A stretch of DNA of 64,000 nucleotides from Pontibacter populi (GCF_019336435.1 NZ_JAHWXQ010000004.1:186001-250000), one strand, 5' to 3'; positions 1 through 12,274 are shown, counted from the first letter of the stretch. Numbers and translations are program-made. Notes: a model not told the origin generated them from the letters alone.

Positions 1-912
1 TCGGGCCTGAACGTGGTAAGCGCCTGTGACACCAACTATAAGAGCAGCAAAAACCAGCGGCTGCACGTGGAGCTGTGCCTGATGAAACTGGCGCACCTGA
101 ACGCAGCCCTGAATTTTGCAAACGAAGGAGCAGAAGTAAAAAAAGCTAAGGTAGCAGCGCCGGCACCCGCCTCTACCGTAAATACAGGTGCCATTCCTTC
201 TGCTACGATGCAGCCTGCTCATGCACAGGGTACCGTTCCATCGCAGCAGATGCAGCAGCCTGCACCGGGCAGTGTGCCGTCGGAGCAGATGCAGCAGCCA
301 CACGCTCCAAACCAGGTGCCATCTGAGGGTTTACAGCAACCACCTAAGCCTGTAGAGGTAACCCCGGATGCGCATATTGCACCAAAGGCACCGGTTGCCA
401 CGGAGCCATCGCGCGCTAAAGTACAGTTGCCGCCGGCAAAAAAACTAAGCAAACTGCCTAGTTTAAAAGACCTGAATAATGCCTCGGCTCTTACCGCCGA
501 AGTAGCAGTAGCTGCTGAGGAAGAGGACACAAACTATGGCGTTATAGTACCTATAGATGAGGCACGGCTGAAGACGGTCTGGCATGCGATACTGCGTCGC
601 AAGAAGGCGGAGAATATGATGGAGTTTACACTCCTGAACCGTCAGTATCACCTGGGGCCTGACAACGAGATCATCCTTCACCTGGATAACCACGTGATGA
701 TGGACCAGTTTACAGCCATTTACCGGGATATAGTTCGGGAACTGAGAAGCGAAACCGGTAACAGAACTATAAAACTGCGGGCAGAGGTAGTGGAAGCGCA
801 GGACGACGGACGAAAACTCTATACATCGCAGGATAAATTTAACTATCTGGCCGAGAAATTTCCGGTTATCGTCGATATGAAACAGCGCTTCGGCTTAGAT
901 ACTGATTTTTAA
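1..912 (+). CDS. dnaX: DNA polymerase III subunit gamma/tau, C-terminal part (5' end outside window)
   Basis: The frame is open to the left edge, so only the C-terminal ~300 residues are present. The conserved end of the clamp-loader domain is visible at the start (NYKSSKNQRLHVELCLMKL), the segment that in DnaX closes the collar helices. It is followed by a long Pro/Gln/Ala-rich linker (about residues 45-150 of the visible part) with imperfect repeats of the type VPSxQMQQP. A folded C-terminal domain of about 120 residues follows, typical of Bacteroidota DnaX. In the replisome DnaX is the ATPase of the clamp loader and tethers the polymerase. The AAA+ ATP-binding region lies upstream of this window, so its motifs cannot be checked. 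The M16 peptidase gene follows after 51 bp on the same strand. Confidence 0.88.
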   Translation, partial: SGLNVVSACDTNYKSSKNQRLHVELCLMKLAHLNAALNFANEGAEVKKAKVAAPAPASTVNTGAIPSATMQPAHAQGTVPSQQMQQPAPGSVPSEQMQQPHAPNQVPSEGLQQPPKPVEVTPDAHIAPKAPVATEPSRAKVQLPPAKKLSKLPSLKDLNNASALTAEVAVAAEEEDTNYGVIVPIDEARLKTVWHAILRRKKAENMMEFTLLNRQYHLGPDNEIILHLDNHVMMDQFTAIYRDIVRELRSETGNRTIKLRAEVVEAQDDGRKLYTSQDKFNYLAEKFPVIVDMKQRFGLDTDF

Positions 913-963
913 TCTGTAATATACTATCTTCGTATAGTTACATCATCACCTAAAAACCAAACT

Positions 964-3918
964 ATGACAGTCAAAAAGGGATTATCTCTGTTTTTGGTTG
1001 TGTCTGCTTTTACATTAACCCAGTGTAAGAATGAGATCAACCAGACACAGGCGACCACCGAGGCTACCGCTGAAGCCAAATCCGAAAAGGAGTACAAATA
1101 CGAAACAGCGCCCAACGACCCGCTTAATGCCCGCATTTATACACTGGATAACGGCCTGAAAGTATACCTGACAGACTACGAAGAAGCACCGCGCATCCAG
1201 ACATACATTGCTGTGCGCGCCGGTTCTAAAAACGACCCTTCCGATGCGACCGGCCTTGCCCACTACCTGGAGCACATGGTATTTAAAGGTACTACCGAAC
1301 TGGGTACACAAAACTGGGAGAAAGAAAAAGTAGAGCTCGATAAAGTAGAAGCCCTTTACGAAAAGTACAGAGCAACTACAGACGAAGCTGCCCGCAAAAA
1401 GATCTATGCGCAGATCGACTCCGTTTCGGGTGTAGCGGCTACGTATGCTATTGCCAATGAGTATGATAAAATTCTGGGTGCTATTGGGGCAAAAGGCACA
1501 AACGCTTACACCTGGGTAGACCAAACCGTTTATACCAACGACATCCCAAGCAACCAACTGGAACGCTGGGTAGAACTGGAAGCTGACCGCTTTGGCGATA
1601 TGATACCACGTATTTTCCATACGGAACTGGAGGCAGTGTACGAAGAGAAAAACCGTACGCTGGATAACGATGGCTGGAAGGTACAGGAAGCGATCAGCGC
1701 AGCCCTCTTCCCGACACACCAGTATGGTTCACAGTCAACTATAGGAACGATAGAGCACCTGAAAAACCCTTCTATTACCGAGATCAAGAAGTATTATAAC
1801 AAGTACTACATTCCGAATAACATGGCCATTGCCATGAGCGGCGACATTGATTTCGATCAGACTATCCGCCTGATTGACAAGTACTGGGGAAGTATGGAGA
1901 AGCAGCCTGTGCCAGCGTTTGACGTTGCCCAGGAGAAGCCAATCCAGAAGCCGATCGTTAAGGAAGTACTGGGCCCGGATGCAGAGAACGTATCCATTGC
2001 TTTCCGTACACCGGACATCAACTCTAAAGATGCGTTGATGATCCAGATGATCAGCAACTTGCTTTACAACGGCCAGGCCGGTTTAGTAGACCTTAACCTG
2101 AACCAGCAGCAAAAAGTACTACAGGCCTATGCCTATGATACCCCGATGAAAGATTACGGCATGTTCCGGATGACGGGTATGCCACGCCAGGGCCAGACCT
2201 TAGACCAGGTTCGTGATCTGCTTCTGCAGCAACTGGAGCTGATCAAGAAAGGTCAGTTTGATGAGTCGCTGATACAGGCGGTGGTGAATAACGACAAGAT
2301 AAACACCATGAAGGCCTATGAAGATAACAGCAACCGCGCTGATGCCTTTGTATCTGCTTTTATCTACCAGATGCCATGGGATAAATTTGTTAGCCGCCCT
2401 GCAGCCTATGCACAGATCACAAAACAGGATGTAATGGATGTGGCAAACAAGTATTTCGGTAACAACAACTATGTGCTGATCTACAAGAAAACAGGCAAAG
2501 ACCCGAATGCCCAGAAAGTAGAGAAACCTGCCATTACGCCAGTTGCGGTTAACCGCGATGCACAGTCAGACTACTACAAAGCTTTTATGGCGAAAGAAGT
2601 AGCGCCACTGCAGCCCGTGTTCATCGACTATAAAAAGGATATTACAGAGTCTAAGCTAAAGCAGAACATTCCTTTGCTTTACACTAAAAACAAGGAAAAT
2701 GGCCTGTTCCAGCTGTACTACATCCTGGAAATGGGCACCAACAACGACCCAAAACTGGGTATGGCTGTTAACTACCTGAAGTACCTGGGTACCGACAAGT
2801 ATACTGCCGAAGAACTTCAGAAAGAATTCTACAAACTGGGTACTTCGTTTGATGTTTTCTCTTCCGGAGACCAGGTGTATGTAAGCCTGACAGGTTTGGA
2901 TGAGAACTTCGAGAAAGGCCTTAACCTGTTTGAGAGTGTATTAGCTAACGCCAAGCCAGACCAGAAGGCTCTGAACGACATGGTAGCCGGTATGCTGAAA
3001 GCTCGTGAAGATGCCAAGAAGAACAAAGGCGTTATTCTGCAGCAGGCCATGATGAACTATGCAAAATATGGCCCGAAGAACCCGTTCAACACCGTAATGA
3101 GCGAGAAAGAACTAAAGGCTGTTAAACCGCAGGAACTGGTAAACATCATCAAGAGTATTCCAACTTACGAGCACCGCGTACTATATTACGGTCCACGTGA
3201 AACGGATAAGCTGACAGTTGCCCTGAACGCAGGCCACAACGTACCGGCTACGCTGAAGCCAGTGCCTGCCGAGAAAGTATTTAAAGAGATCGACTTTACG
3301 CAGCCTACTGTTTACTGGGCAGACTATAATATGGTACAGGCTGAGATGATGTTTGTGAGCAAATCAGTGCCTTACAGCAAAGACATTATTCCGGTAGTGC
3401 GTTTGTACAACGAGTACATGGGTGGTATTGTGTTCCAGGACCTGCGTGAGTCTAAGGCCCTTGCCTACTCTACTTACTCAAACTATAGCACTGCTTCCAA
3501 GAAAGACCGGGCAAACTACCTGGTGTCGTACATTGGTGCTCAGGCTGATAAATTATCGGAAGCGATGGCGGGTATGCAGGCGTTGTTAACTGATATGCCA
3601 CTGGCAGATGCAAACTTCCAGAACGCACAGGCAGCGCTACGTAACAGTATCTCTACCGAGCGTATCACCAAATCCGATATCCTGTTCAACTATGAGCGTG
3701 CTAAAAAGTTGGGCCTGACTTATGACATCCGTCAGGATGTGTACCAGAGCGCCAATACCATGACCTTTGACCAGCTAAAGGAGTTCCAGCAGAAGTATGT
3801 AAAAGCCCAGCAACAGGCAATACTTGTGATCGGCTCTAAAGACAAGCTGAACTTTAAAGAACTGGCGAAATACGGTAAAGTGAAGCAGCTGACCTTGAAG
3901 GAGTTGTTTGGATATTAA
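964..3918 (+). CDS. M16 family zinc metallopeptidase, lipoprotein, double-length
   Basis: This 984-residue protein has a lipoprotein signal (lipobox LTQC, Cys21), so it is probably anchored in an envelope membrane. The inverted zinc motif HYLEH of M16 (inverzincin) peptidases is at residues 100-104, followed by the distal glutamate region AVYEEKNR near residue 225. The length fits two tandem halves, each an M16 peptidase domain plus an M16_C domain. Only the N-terminal half carries the zinc ligands; the C-terminal half has the R/Y-type motif (DLRESKALAYSTYS) of the inactive half. Such proteins degrade peptides in the periplasm or at the surface. It stands alone between dnaX and a strong terminator at 3961. 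The substrate cannot be inferred. Confidence 0.9.
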   Translation: MTVKKGLSLFLVVSAFTLTQCKNEINQTQATTEATAEAKSEKEYKYETAPNDPLNARIYTLDNGLKVYLTDYEEAPRIQTYIAVRAGSKNDPSDATGLAHYLEHMVFKGTTELGTQNWEKEKVELDKVEALYEKYRATTDEAARKKIYAQIDSVSGVAATYAIANEYDKILGAIGAKGTNAYTWVDQTVYTNDIPSNQLERWVELEADRFGDMIPRIFHTELEAVYEEKNRTLDNDGWKVQEAISAALFPTHQYGSQSTIGTIEHLKNPSITEIKKYYNKYYIPNNMAIAMSGDIDFDQTIRLIDKYWGSMEKQPVPAFDVAQEKPIQKPIVKEVLGPDAENVSIAFRTPDINSKDALMIQMISNLLYNGQAGLVDLNLNQQQKVLQAYAYDTPMKDYGMFRMTGMPRQGQTLDQVRDLLLQQLELIKKGQFDESLIQAVVNNDKINTMKAYEDNSNRADAFVSAFIYQMPWDKFVSRPAAYAQITKQDVMDVANKYFGNNNYVLIYKKTGKDPNAQKVEKPAITPVAVNRDAQSDYYKAFMAKEVAPLQPVFIDYKKDITESKLKQNIPLLYTKNKENGLFQLYYILEMGTNNDPKLGMAVNYLKYLGTDKYTAEELQKEFYKLGTSFDVFSSGDQVYVSLTGLDENFEKGLNLFESVLANAKPDQKALNDMVAGMLKAREDAKKNKGVILQQAMMNYAKYGPKNPFNTVMSEKELKAVKPQELVNIIKSIPTYEHRVLYYGPRETDKLTVALNAGHNVPATLKPVPAEKVFKEIDFTQPTVYWADYNMVQAEMMFVSKSVPYSKDIIPVVRLYNEYMGGIVFQDLRESKALAYSTYSNYSTASKKDRANYLVSYIGAQADKLSEAMAGMQALLTDMPLADANFQNAQAALRNSISTERITKSDILFNYERAKKLGLTYDIRQDVYQSANTMTFDQLKEFQQKYVKAQQQAILVIGSKDKLNFKELAKYGKVKQLTLKELFGY

Positions 3919-3960
3919 TAGTCCGAATTACGACGCAAAACATTGCGTTTCTACAAAAAC

Positions 3961-3997
3961 AAAAGCGGCAGCCACCTATGGCTGCCGCTTTTGTTTT
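3961..3997 (+). terminator. Rho-independent terminator after the M16 peptidase
   Basis: A 14-bp perfect stem (AAAAGCGGCAGCCA pairing with TGGCTGCCGCTTTT) with a 4-nt loop is followed by a T-rich run. It lies 42 bp after the stop codon. Confidence 0.9.
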
Positions 3998-4163
3998 ATC
4001 CCTGTTTTATGCAGCTTCTAAACCTCCGGTGCTTTATGCTTTTCTGCTAACTATACTTTTATCTCCAATGTCTGAACAGCTTTCTGAAAGGCTCGTTTAA
4101 AAGTTTACATACTTAATAAAATACAGATGTAATAAACAATAATACAATATACTTATACAACAG

Positions 4164-5651
4164 ATGTCTTTTACTTTCCGGTTGGCTTACTGGTGCCTGT
4201 ACGGTTGCTTTCGAATAGGATTCCTGCTTTCAGGGTACAACTTATTTTCGGAAGAAGCTCAGTACTGGCTCTGGTCTAAGCATCCGGATTGGGCTTATTA
4301 CTCAAAGCCACCTCTTATAGCTTGGGTAAACCTGCTGACCAGTTCTATTTTCGGGAGCCATGAACTTGTGATCAGACTGACGGCCCTGGCTTTTGGGGCT
4401 GCCACGCTCTACGCGCTGTATAAGGTAAGTTTGCTGCTTTTCAATGACAAACTGCTCGCATCCCTGGCCACCATGATCCTCAGCATCATGCCCTACTTCA
4501 TGCTGGCCTCCACCTTTTTCACCACTGACTCGCTTTTACTTTTCTTTTGGGTAAGCACGACTTACTTCTTCCTGAAAGCGTTGCAGCACAACACATTGCA
4601 TTATTGGTTACTTACCGGTCTCAGCTTCGGATTGGGCTGCCTTTCGAAGCAGGCCATGCTTTTCTTCCTGCTCTTCCTGCTGGTACCGTTCTTTGTTCGG
4701 GGCGGCAAGCGCTACTTGGGTGGGCAGGCATTGGTACTCGTGATGGTGCTGGCTTTTAACCTGCCGCAATTCTGGTGGAATTATCACCACAACCGAATTA
4801 TGGAGCGGCACCTGATGCAGTTGGCGGGAGCCGGATCAGAAATGGTGGCTACACAAACAGCAAAGAACCTGGCTGAGCTTTTCGGTGGTTTTATTCTGAT
4901 GAACTCGCCCTTTTTCCTGCTCCTTCTTTTGCGCGTCTCAAGTTTCAGGTTCCGGCCTTTTCCCGCAGCAGACAAACAAAAACTCACTCTCCTTTTTATC
5001 CCGACTATCGGAAGCCTGCTGCTATTCTCGTGCGTGGCCCTGGTGAAGCGCGTAGAGGCTAATTGGTATAACATAGGCTGCCTGTTACTCCCGATCGGAA
5101 TTGCCTACCTGGTGGTACAAGAAAAACGTTTTCGGCAAGCGCGTGTAGCCTTTTGCCTGACAGGCGTATGCTGGCTGTTTTTCCTCTATCCTGTGCTGCA
5201 GGACTATACAGGGCTGAGCCGTATAGTTCCGGTGCGCCGCGATGGCTTAAAGCGCCTGGCGGGATGGCAGCAACTAGGGCAACAGGTAAGGCAATTAAGT
5301 ACCAAACATGCTACCCTGGCTCCTTTTCAAATAACCAGCGTAGATTACCAGGTGACCTCGCTGCTGGCATTTTATTCGGGCAACACCAACGTGCGCTGTA
5401 TCTGCGATGCTAAAAAGTATAACCAGTTTGTGATCTGGTCGGCCACCGGCTGGCCGAGAATTCCCCAGAATACCATTTTTGTAACCGACAAAGCCGACTT
5501 ACCGGCGCATCTATACCTGCACTACGACCTGGTGGAGTCGCAGCAGGTGCCTATTATTTACCGGGAACAAACGCTCTACACCTACACTATCTACGTTCTG
5601 CGTGCTAAGTCCGCGTCTTCCTATACCCTTTCCCGACATCCGCCATTTTAG
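4164..5651 (+). CDS. GT39/ArnT-like membrane glycosyltransferase
   Basis: This 495-residue polytopic membrane protein has about ten hydrophobic segments. The first periplasmic loop carries the acidic motif SEEAQYW (residues 29-35) followed by YYSKPP (45-50), the signature of dolichyl-/undecaprenyl-phosphate-sugar-dependent transferases of the GT39/GT83 group (PMT, ArnT). The acidic pair (Glu30-Glu31) would be the catalytic/metal site. These enzymes move a sugar from a polyprenyl-phosphate carrier to a protein or lipid on the outer face of the inner membrane. The C-terminal ~150 residues form a soluble domain. There is no neighbouring glycan cluster, so donor and acceptor are unknown. It converges on the reductase gene at 5694. 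Confidence 0.82.
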   Translation: MSFTFRLAYWCLYGCFRIGFLLSGYNLFSEEAQYWLWSKHPDWAYYSKPPLIAWVNLLTSSIFGSHELVIRLTALAFGAATLYALYKVSLLLFNDKLLASLATMILSIMPYFMLASTFFTTDSLLLFFWVSTTYFFLKALQHNTLHYWLLTGLSFGLGCLSKQAMLFFLLFLLVPFFVRGGKRYLGGQALVLVMVLAFNLPQFWWNYHHNRIMERHLMQLAGAGSEMVATQTAKNLAELFGGFILMNSPFFLLLLLRVSSFRFRPFPAADKQKLTLLFIPTIGSLLLFSCVALVKRVEANWYNIGCLLLPIGIAYLVVQEKRFRQARVAFCLTGVCWLFFLYPVLQDYTGLSRIVPVRRDGLKRLAGWQQLGQQVRQLSTKHATLAPFQITSVDYQVTSLLAFYSGNTNVRCICDAKKYNQFVIWSATGWPRIPQNTIFVTDKADLPAHLYLHYDLVESQQVPIIYREQTLYTYTIYVLRAKSASSYTLSRHPPF

Positions 5652-5693
5652 GTGTTTATGGTAGGTTATCTATAGTTGTGAAGTATTAAATCT

Positions 5694-6611
5694 TTACCGC
5701 TTTGCCAGCACTTCAGCTACAGAAGTCCATTTTATTTCAGGGTAGCGGTTGTTATCTAAGGGGTCCAGTTTTGGTAAGCCAGTAAACATATCGCGCATGT
5801 ATTGCATGCCCTGCCAGGCTGGGAATACTTCTTTATTATTAGGTGTAAGCGCTTTTGTAACCTTGATGATCGTATTTAGTAAGCCTAAACCACCAACCCG
5901 CAACAGTCCAAACTCTTCTCCTGTAGCTTTACTGGCAGCTTCTTTCAAACCATTGGCATTCAGCACATCGCCGGCAATGCGCAGGTAACGCGGTGTGGTT
6001 GGGTCAAGTGCGGCGGCAGCAGTATAGTCTGCAGTATTTTGTATAGTTGTAAAATCCATGAGTTGGTCCGGATTGCCATAGTACATCACCTTTTTTATCG
6101 GGAACAGAACTATAGGTGCCTGCCCGGTAAGCAGATCGGCAAACATACCACACAAGATTGAAGTAGCAGCAATAGGAGCATTGTCTAAGCGCTCTTTAAA
6201 TTCTTTCCGGAAGTCCAGGTTGCGGTTGTTCCCAAAAGGCAGTTTCGTAAAATCAATGGCAAAGTCAGAAGGAATGAAACGGGGCACTCCAGCTGCTACA
6301 GCTGCATTTAGTAAAAGTGTTTGCACACCAACCATAACATAATGCAGTCCTGACAAGACTGAAACTACACAACTTGCTCCTTCGCATGCTTTTGTTAATT
6401 CAGCAGCATTATGGAAATCTACTGCAACTATAGTAGCGCCCGATTTTTGCAACGCGTTTACTTTACCTGCATCACTATCAGATCGGACCAGCACGCGCAC
6501 TTCAGCCCCTTTTTCTAGCAGCGCCTTAGCTATGCGTCCACCTAAATCTCCCGTGGCTCCCGCCAAAACTATTGTTGGCTTTTGTGATGCTGAAGTGTTG
6601 TTACTTTCCAT
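5694..6611 (-). CDS. NmrA / isoflavone-reductase-like NAD(P)-binding protein
   Basis: This 305-residue protein opens with an atypical-SDR Rossmann signature GATGDLGGRIA (residues 18-28), followed by an acidic strand and VDFHNAAEL where the adenine pocket lies. The motif and the absence of a clear YxxxK catalytic pair fit NmrA-like or isoflavone-reductase-like proteins, which either reduce small molecules or sense NADP(H). It is transcribed alone on the minus strand, convergent with the glycosyltransferase. The substrate is unknown. Confidence 0.82.
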   Translation of the reverse strand: MESNNTSASQKPTIVLAGATGDLGGRIAKALLEKGAEVRVLVRSDSDAGKVNALQKSGATIVAVDFHNAAELTKACEGASCVVSVLSGLHYVMVGVQTLLLNAAVAAGVPRFIPSDFAIDFTKLPFGNNRNLDFRKEFKERLDNAPIAATSILCGMFADLLTGQAPIVLFPIKKVMYYGNPDQLMDFTTIQNTADYTAAAALDPTTPRYLRIAGDVLNANGLKEAASKATGEEFGLLRVGGLGLLNTIIKVTKALTPNNKEVFPAWQGMQYMRDMFTGLPKLDPLDNNRYPEIKWTSVAEVLAKR

Positions 6612-6731
6612 AGATGACCGTTTACCTTTGGTTTGTAACAGGGTTTAGATGGAAAGGTTGCGGTATATGCCGCAAGTTTAGCGTCAGCACAACTTACGGC
6701 ATATGAATACAAAGACATCATTCCTGGAGGG

Positions 6732-7175
6732 TCATGCTTCAAATACTCTTAGATTGTTGCCGCTAAGTGTTGTGTTATATTTCTTTAAGTTTTCAGTTGC
6801 CGGACCTGCAATCTTAACTCCAGTGGAATTAAAGACTGACCCATGATCAGGTCCTTGCTGTGAGCAAGGGAAAGTATTATTACCTGCATTATAAGTCAAG
6901 GGATTTCCTTGGTGAGTACATTTCGACTGGAAAGCAAGATAAGCATTACCTGATTTTGCTATGATCGCACCGTTGCGTATAGTCCATCCGTTGTTTTGTA
7001 GATCACTATCAGAGGTAACGTCAAATGTAAAATCAACTTTAGTGTTTCCGGGAGGGTTATTCGGATTATTTGGACTTGGGGTGTCAGAATCGGAGGAGCA
7101 CCCTCCAGCGCATGCAAGAAATATGATAGCCCCGGTACCTATCCCGATGGTCTTGATAAATTCTTTTCTATCCAT
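6732..7175 (-). CDS. Rieske-fold [2Fe-2S]-like lipoprotein with altered second ligand motif
   Basis: I chose the start at 7175 because MDRKEFIKTIGIGTG begins a standard lipoprotein/Tat-like leader (lipobox AGGC, Cys26); an upstream in-frame ATG at 7226 would add 17 residues before it. The mature part resembles Bacteroidota Rieske lipoproteins, which have CTHxGC near the centre and CPCHGS about 16 residues later. Here the first motif is CTHQGN and the second is CSQQGPDHGS. The Cys/His pair is therefore C-x6-H rather than C-x2-H, and both cysteines of the usual disulfide are missing. It may still bind a cluster with unusual geometry or have lost it. No electron-transfer partner gene is adjacent. 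Confidence 0.75.
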   Translation of the reverse strand: MDRKEFIKTIGIGTGAIIFLACAGGCSSDSDTPSPNNPNNPPGNTKVDFTFDVTSDSDLQNNGWTIRNGAIIAKSGNAYLAFQSKCTHQGNPLTYNAGNNTFPCSQQGPDHGSVFNSTGVKIAGPATENLKKYNTTLSGNNLRVFEA

Positions 7176-7974
7176 GGTTTTGAAACTTATATGTTGCAGA
7201 TCAATGATGAAAAGCTTTGTAAACATCGCCCGGCTCTTATTCCTATATCACAGCCTCACAAACCAGGATTATAAATAATTTAAATTAATTAAATTATATA
7301 AAAACAAATACGTTTATTGGAATATTAAGATTCTATTTTGGCAGGGATTTATTAGCATTGAACGATTTTTAAAGGGGGGGGAATCTACAGGCCTAGTAAC
7401 TAGCACTTAAAAATTTGTACTGCAGCTTGAAAGATAAAGAAACAAGAGCTGCAAGCTAGCGCCAGCAGGAGTCTTTGCAAGTTTTGGTTAACTCAGTAGC
7501 ATTATACAAATATACTTTACGCTTATTCTATAATTGAGACATATCGAACAATCCAAATTGCTAATCACATTAGGCATCTATTACAACTCATTACGCTGAA
7601 TCAAACCTAATAAATAACTACCAATCAAAATGTTAATAAACATGTTGAAAAATAAATTCAAAAACCTTTACGACAATGCTTTATATATTAGTAATATAAA
7701 TTATCTTTGCTAAAGAATATAGTTACTCTAACTATAATACTTAGTCCACGCAATTCTTATTACTGAAAGCACATAGCTTTTATCTCAAACAACTTATCGG
7801 TTTTTATATTATTATACCAATAGGGTATTATTCTTCTGTTATCTTCTTTATCATTCTCAGAATATAGATTATCGGCTTGCTCCCCTATAATTCTTAATTC
7901 AATTCAATTATACTCTATTTTAATCTCATCAAATTTCTATAGTGTTTTAATTTCCTACCTTAAAATAAATAGCA
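7176..7974. other. Gene-free AT-rich stretch
   Basis: About 800 bp with no credible coding frame. It is markedly more AT-rich than the flanks, especially 7490-7960, and includes a run of eight G (around 7373-7381). A -7-like element TATCTTTG lies at 7702-7709, but I see no matching -33 element, and the only downstream frame is the small ORF at 7975. I see no RNA gene in it. Confidence 0.5.
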
Positions 7975-8241
7975 ATGCCACTAAGCAAGAAGCCAAGGCA
8001 CAAACACAACCCTGCCAAGGGTTTGACCAATCTGGAAGGTCAAAAAACTAACTCAAAGAGGGTTAGCAAAATCATCAAAGTCAATAGATGGCTTAATTTG
8101 AAACTCGAATCTATTACCATCAATATTCCTAGACTTTTAGGAATAGTTGGCTTACTCATCTTCATAGTCTTACTTAATAAGATAAGTGATTATGAAATAT
8201 CAGATATCATACTTTTCTTAGGACTAGCCCAAAAGAAGTGA
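7975..8241 (+). CDS. Small putative membrane protein, unknown
   Basis: This 88-residue frame has a very basic N-terminal half (about residues 1-45, rich in Lys/Asn) and one clear membrane segment (IPRLLGIVGLLIFIVLL). I recognise no family. The ATG follows an AT-rich leader, and the stop is just before the hairpin shared with icd. It might be real, or only a chance frame in AT-rich DNA. Confidence 0.4.
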   Translation: MPLSKKPRHKHNPAKGLTNLEGQKTNSKRVSKIIKVNRWLNLKLESITINIPRLLGIVGLLIFIVLLNKISDYEISDIILFLGLAQKK

Positions 8242-8242
8242 C

Positions 8243-8279
8243 AAAAAAAGGCTGCCCGATCTCTCAGGCAGCCTTTCAT
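8243..8279 (-). terminator. Terminator of icd (usable from both strands)
   Basis: A GGCTGCC / GGCAGCC stem with flanking A and T runs. On the minus strand it is followed by seven T residues, so it chiefly serves icd. It also lies just after the 88-codon plus-strand frame. Confidence 0.85.
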
Positions 8280-8300
8280 TAATGTACTTTATACTTCTAC

Positions 8301-10580
<2,280 letters not shown>

Positions 10581-10655
10581 TTAAAAAAAGCTGTAAGTTA
10601 GGTTAATGTTAAACCTGATTACGGGCAATGTGTTTACCCTAACCGGATAGTGCAG

Positions 10656-10663
10656 CAAATATA
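10656..10663 (-). promoter_or_regulatory. Candidate -7 element of the icd promoter
   Basis: TATATTTG on the minus strand fits TAnnTTTG of Bacteroidota promoters. No well-spaced -33 TTTG is visible. The leader to the chosen start would be about 120 nt. The rest of the 10530-10944 gap shows nothing else. Confidence 0.35.
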
Positions 10664-10944
10664 ATAGTCTTTTTGATAAAGGTGGGTTATTGCAACAGGC
10701 TTTCGCGGTTAAGAATTTCACGCACTGATAAAGCCTTCAATCATACTTTAGTTTCCTAGTAAGCTACCACCCTTCTGCTATAAGACCATCCCGGAAACAA
10801 CAACTTTACGCCCTTGCTTTTTCGAAAGTCAACTATAAATCAGGCGGTTGCAGGATAAAACTATAACAAATCGGGCTTAAGCACGTGTTACTACAGGTTA
10901 AGTATTTTAATCACGTTGTAATTCACTCTTAATTCCTTCTTGTA

Positions 10945-12270
10945 GTGCACCTATTCAGAAAGATATTGCTGTTTTGTTTACTGGCCATGCTACCAACTAT
11001 AGTTTGGGCTCAGCCGAAACGCATTATGTGCCTGGGAAACTCTATAACCCAGGGCAACAATGATTTTGCCAGTTACCGGTTTGAACTATGGAAGATGCTT
11101 GTTGAAGCAGGTGTTGACTTCGAGTTTGTAGGTTCTCATAATACGAATTATGGTGGTCAGTCTCCGGCTTTTGGCACCCAACTGCGGGGACAGACTTTCA
11201 CAAACTATAACGAAGGGCATTGGGGCTGGAGCGCCGACCAGATCTTAGACGGCAATAACGAGCAACCCGGCGCAGGGAAATTGAGCGACTGGCTTACCAA
11301 CTATACGCCCGATTTTGTTCTGATGCACCTTGGCACCAATGATATGTTCCGGAATCACCCCATAGACGAAACATTAAATGAGCTCCGGGAAGTAGTTCGG
11401 CTATTAAGAGTAAGCAACCCAAACGTAACTATACTGCTGGCTAAACTTATTCCTGCTGATGCAGGTGCAGCCGGGCCTGGAGCAGCAAATAATATTACCC
11501 TTTTTAATGAAGAGATACCGGAACTGGTACAGGAACTAAGCTCCGCTGCGTCGCCGGTCCTGCTTGTTGACCAGTTTACAGGATTTGATGCTACTAAAGG
11601 AGCAGACACCTGGGATGGCATACACCCTGACGAGAGCGGCGAAGTGAAAATGGCCCAACGATGGTTTGATACTTTGTATCCGTTGCTGGTTCAGTCGTTG
11701 CCTGTTACTTTGCTGAGTTTTGAAGCTAGCCTGACAACTGATAAAAAGGTACAGCTAAGCTGGGAAACAGCGAGTGAACAGAATAACGCTTATTTTGAAG
11801 TAGAGCGCTCCACCGATTCGTTACAGTTTACACCTATAGGCAGGGTAAACGGAAGAGGAACTACACAAACCAGATCAAGCTATAGTTTGCTGGATAAAGT
11901 GCCGCTGCCCGGCAACTTGTACTATAGATTAAGACAGGTCGATGCGGATGGCAGCAGCACCTTTTCCGATATTATAAATATCTATATTACCGTATCGGAG
12001 AAGGCACTTTATGTTTACCCAACTATAAGCCACCACGAGGACATAGTTATTTTAACGCAGCATTTACAACCCAACACTCCCCTGGAGTTTATTATTTATA
12101 CAGCCAACGGAAGCGTGGCAAGCTCGCTGCAAACAAAGACAGATGCTGCAGGAAACTATAGAAACATCCTGGACCCGGAGAGTCTGGAAGGTCACGGATT
12201 ATACTTTATAAAACTGGTAGCAGGCGACAAGGTATTGAAGAGTAAATTTATAGTTTCGCCGGCGTATTAA
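10945..12270 (+). CDS. Secreted SGNH/GDSL hydrolase with T9SS C-terminal sorting domain
   Basis: This 441-residue protein starts at a GTG codon (10945), giving a clean signal peptide ending VWAQ. The SGNH blocks are complete: GNSIT (residues 31-35, nucleophile Ser33), a block II/III region with GHWGW, GTND (130-133) and DGIHPDE (224-230, Asp/His of the triad). Residues after ~260 form a beta-sandwich-like stretch. The last ~85 residues resemble a type A sorting domain for type IX secretion (LYVYPTIS start, GLYFIKLVAGDKVLKSKFIV end). It therefore looks like a secreted esterase, perhaps acting on acetylated glycans. It ends 4 bp before the convergent phosphoribosyltransferase gene. Confidence 0.88.
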   Translation: MHLFRKILLFCLLAMLPTIVWAQPKRIMCLGNSITQGNNDFASYRFELWKMLVEAGVDFEFVGSHNTNYGGQSPAFGTQLRGQTFTNYNEGHWGWSADQILDGNNEQPGAGKLSDWLTNYTPDFVLMHLGTNDMFRNHPIDETLNELREVVRLLRVSNPNVTILLAKLIPADAGAAGPGAANNITLFNEEIPELVQELSSAASPVLLVDQFTGFDATKGADTWDGIHPDESGEVKMAQRWFDTLYPLLVQSLPVTLLSFEASLTTDKKVQLSWETASEQNNAYFEVERSTDSLQFTPIGRVNGRGTTQTRSSYSLLDKVPLPGNLYYRLRQVDADGSSTFSDIINIYITVSEKALYVYPTISHHEDIVILTQHLQPNTPLEFIIYTANGSVASSLQTKTDAAGNYRNILDPESLEGHGLYFIKLVAGDKVLKSKFIVSPAY

Positions 12271-12274
12271 GTCA

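Noticed and set aside
219-530. Cysteine-rich frame opposite dnaX
   Set aside because: Antisense shadow of the Gln/Pro-rich dnaX linker.
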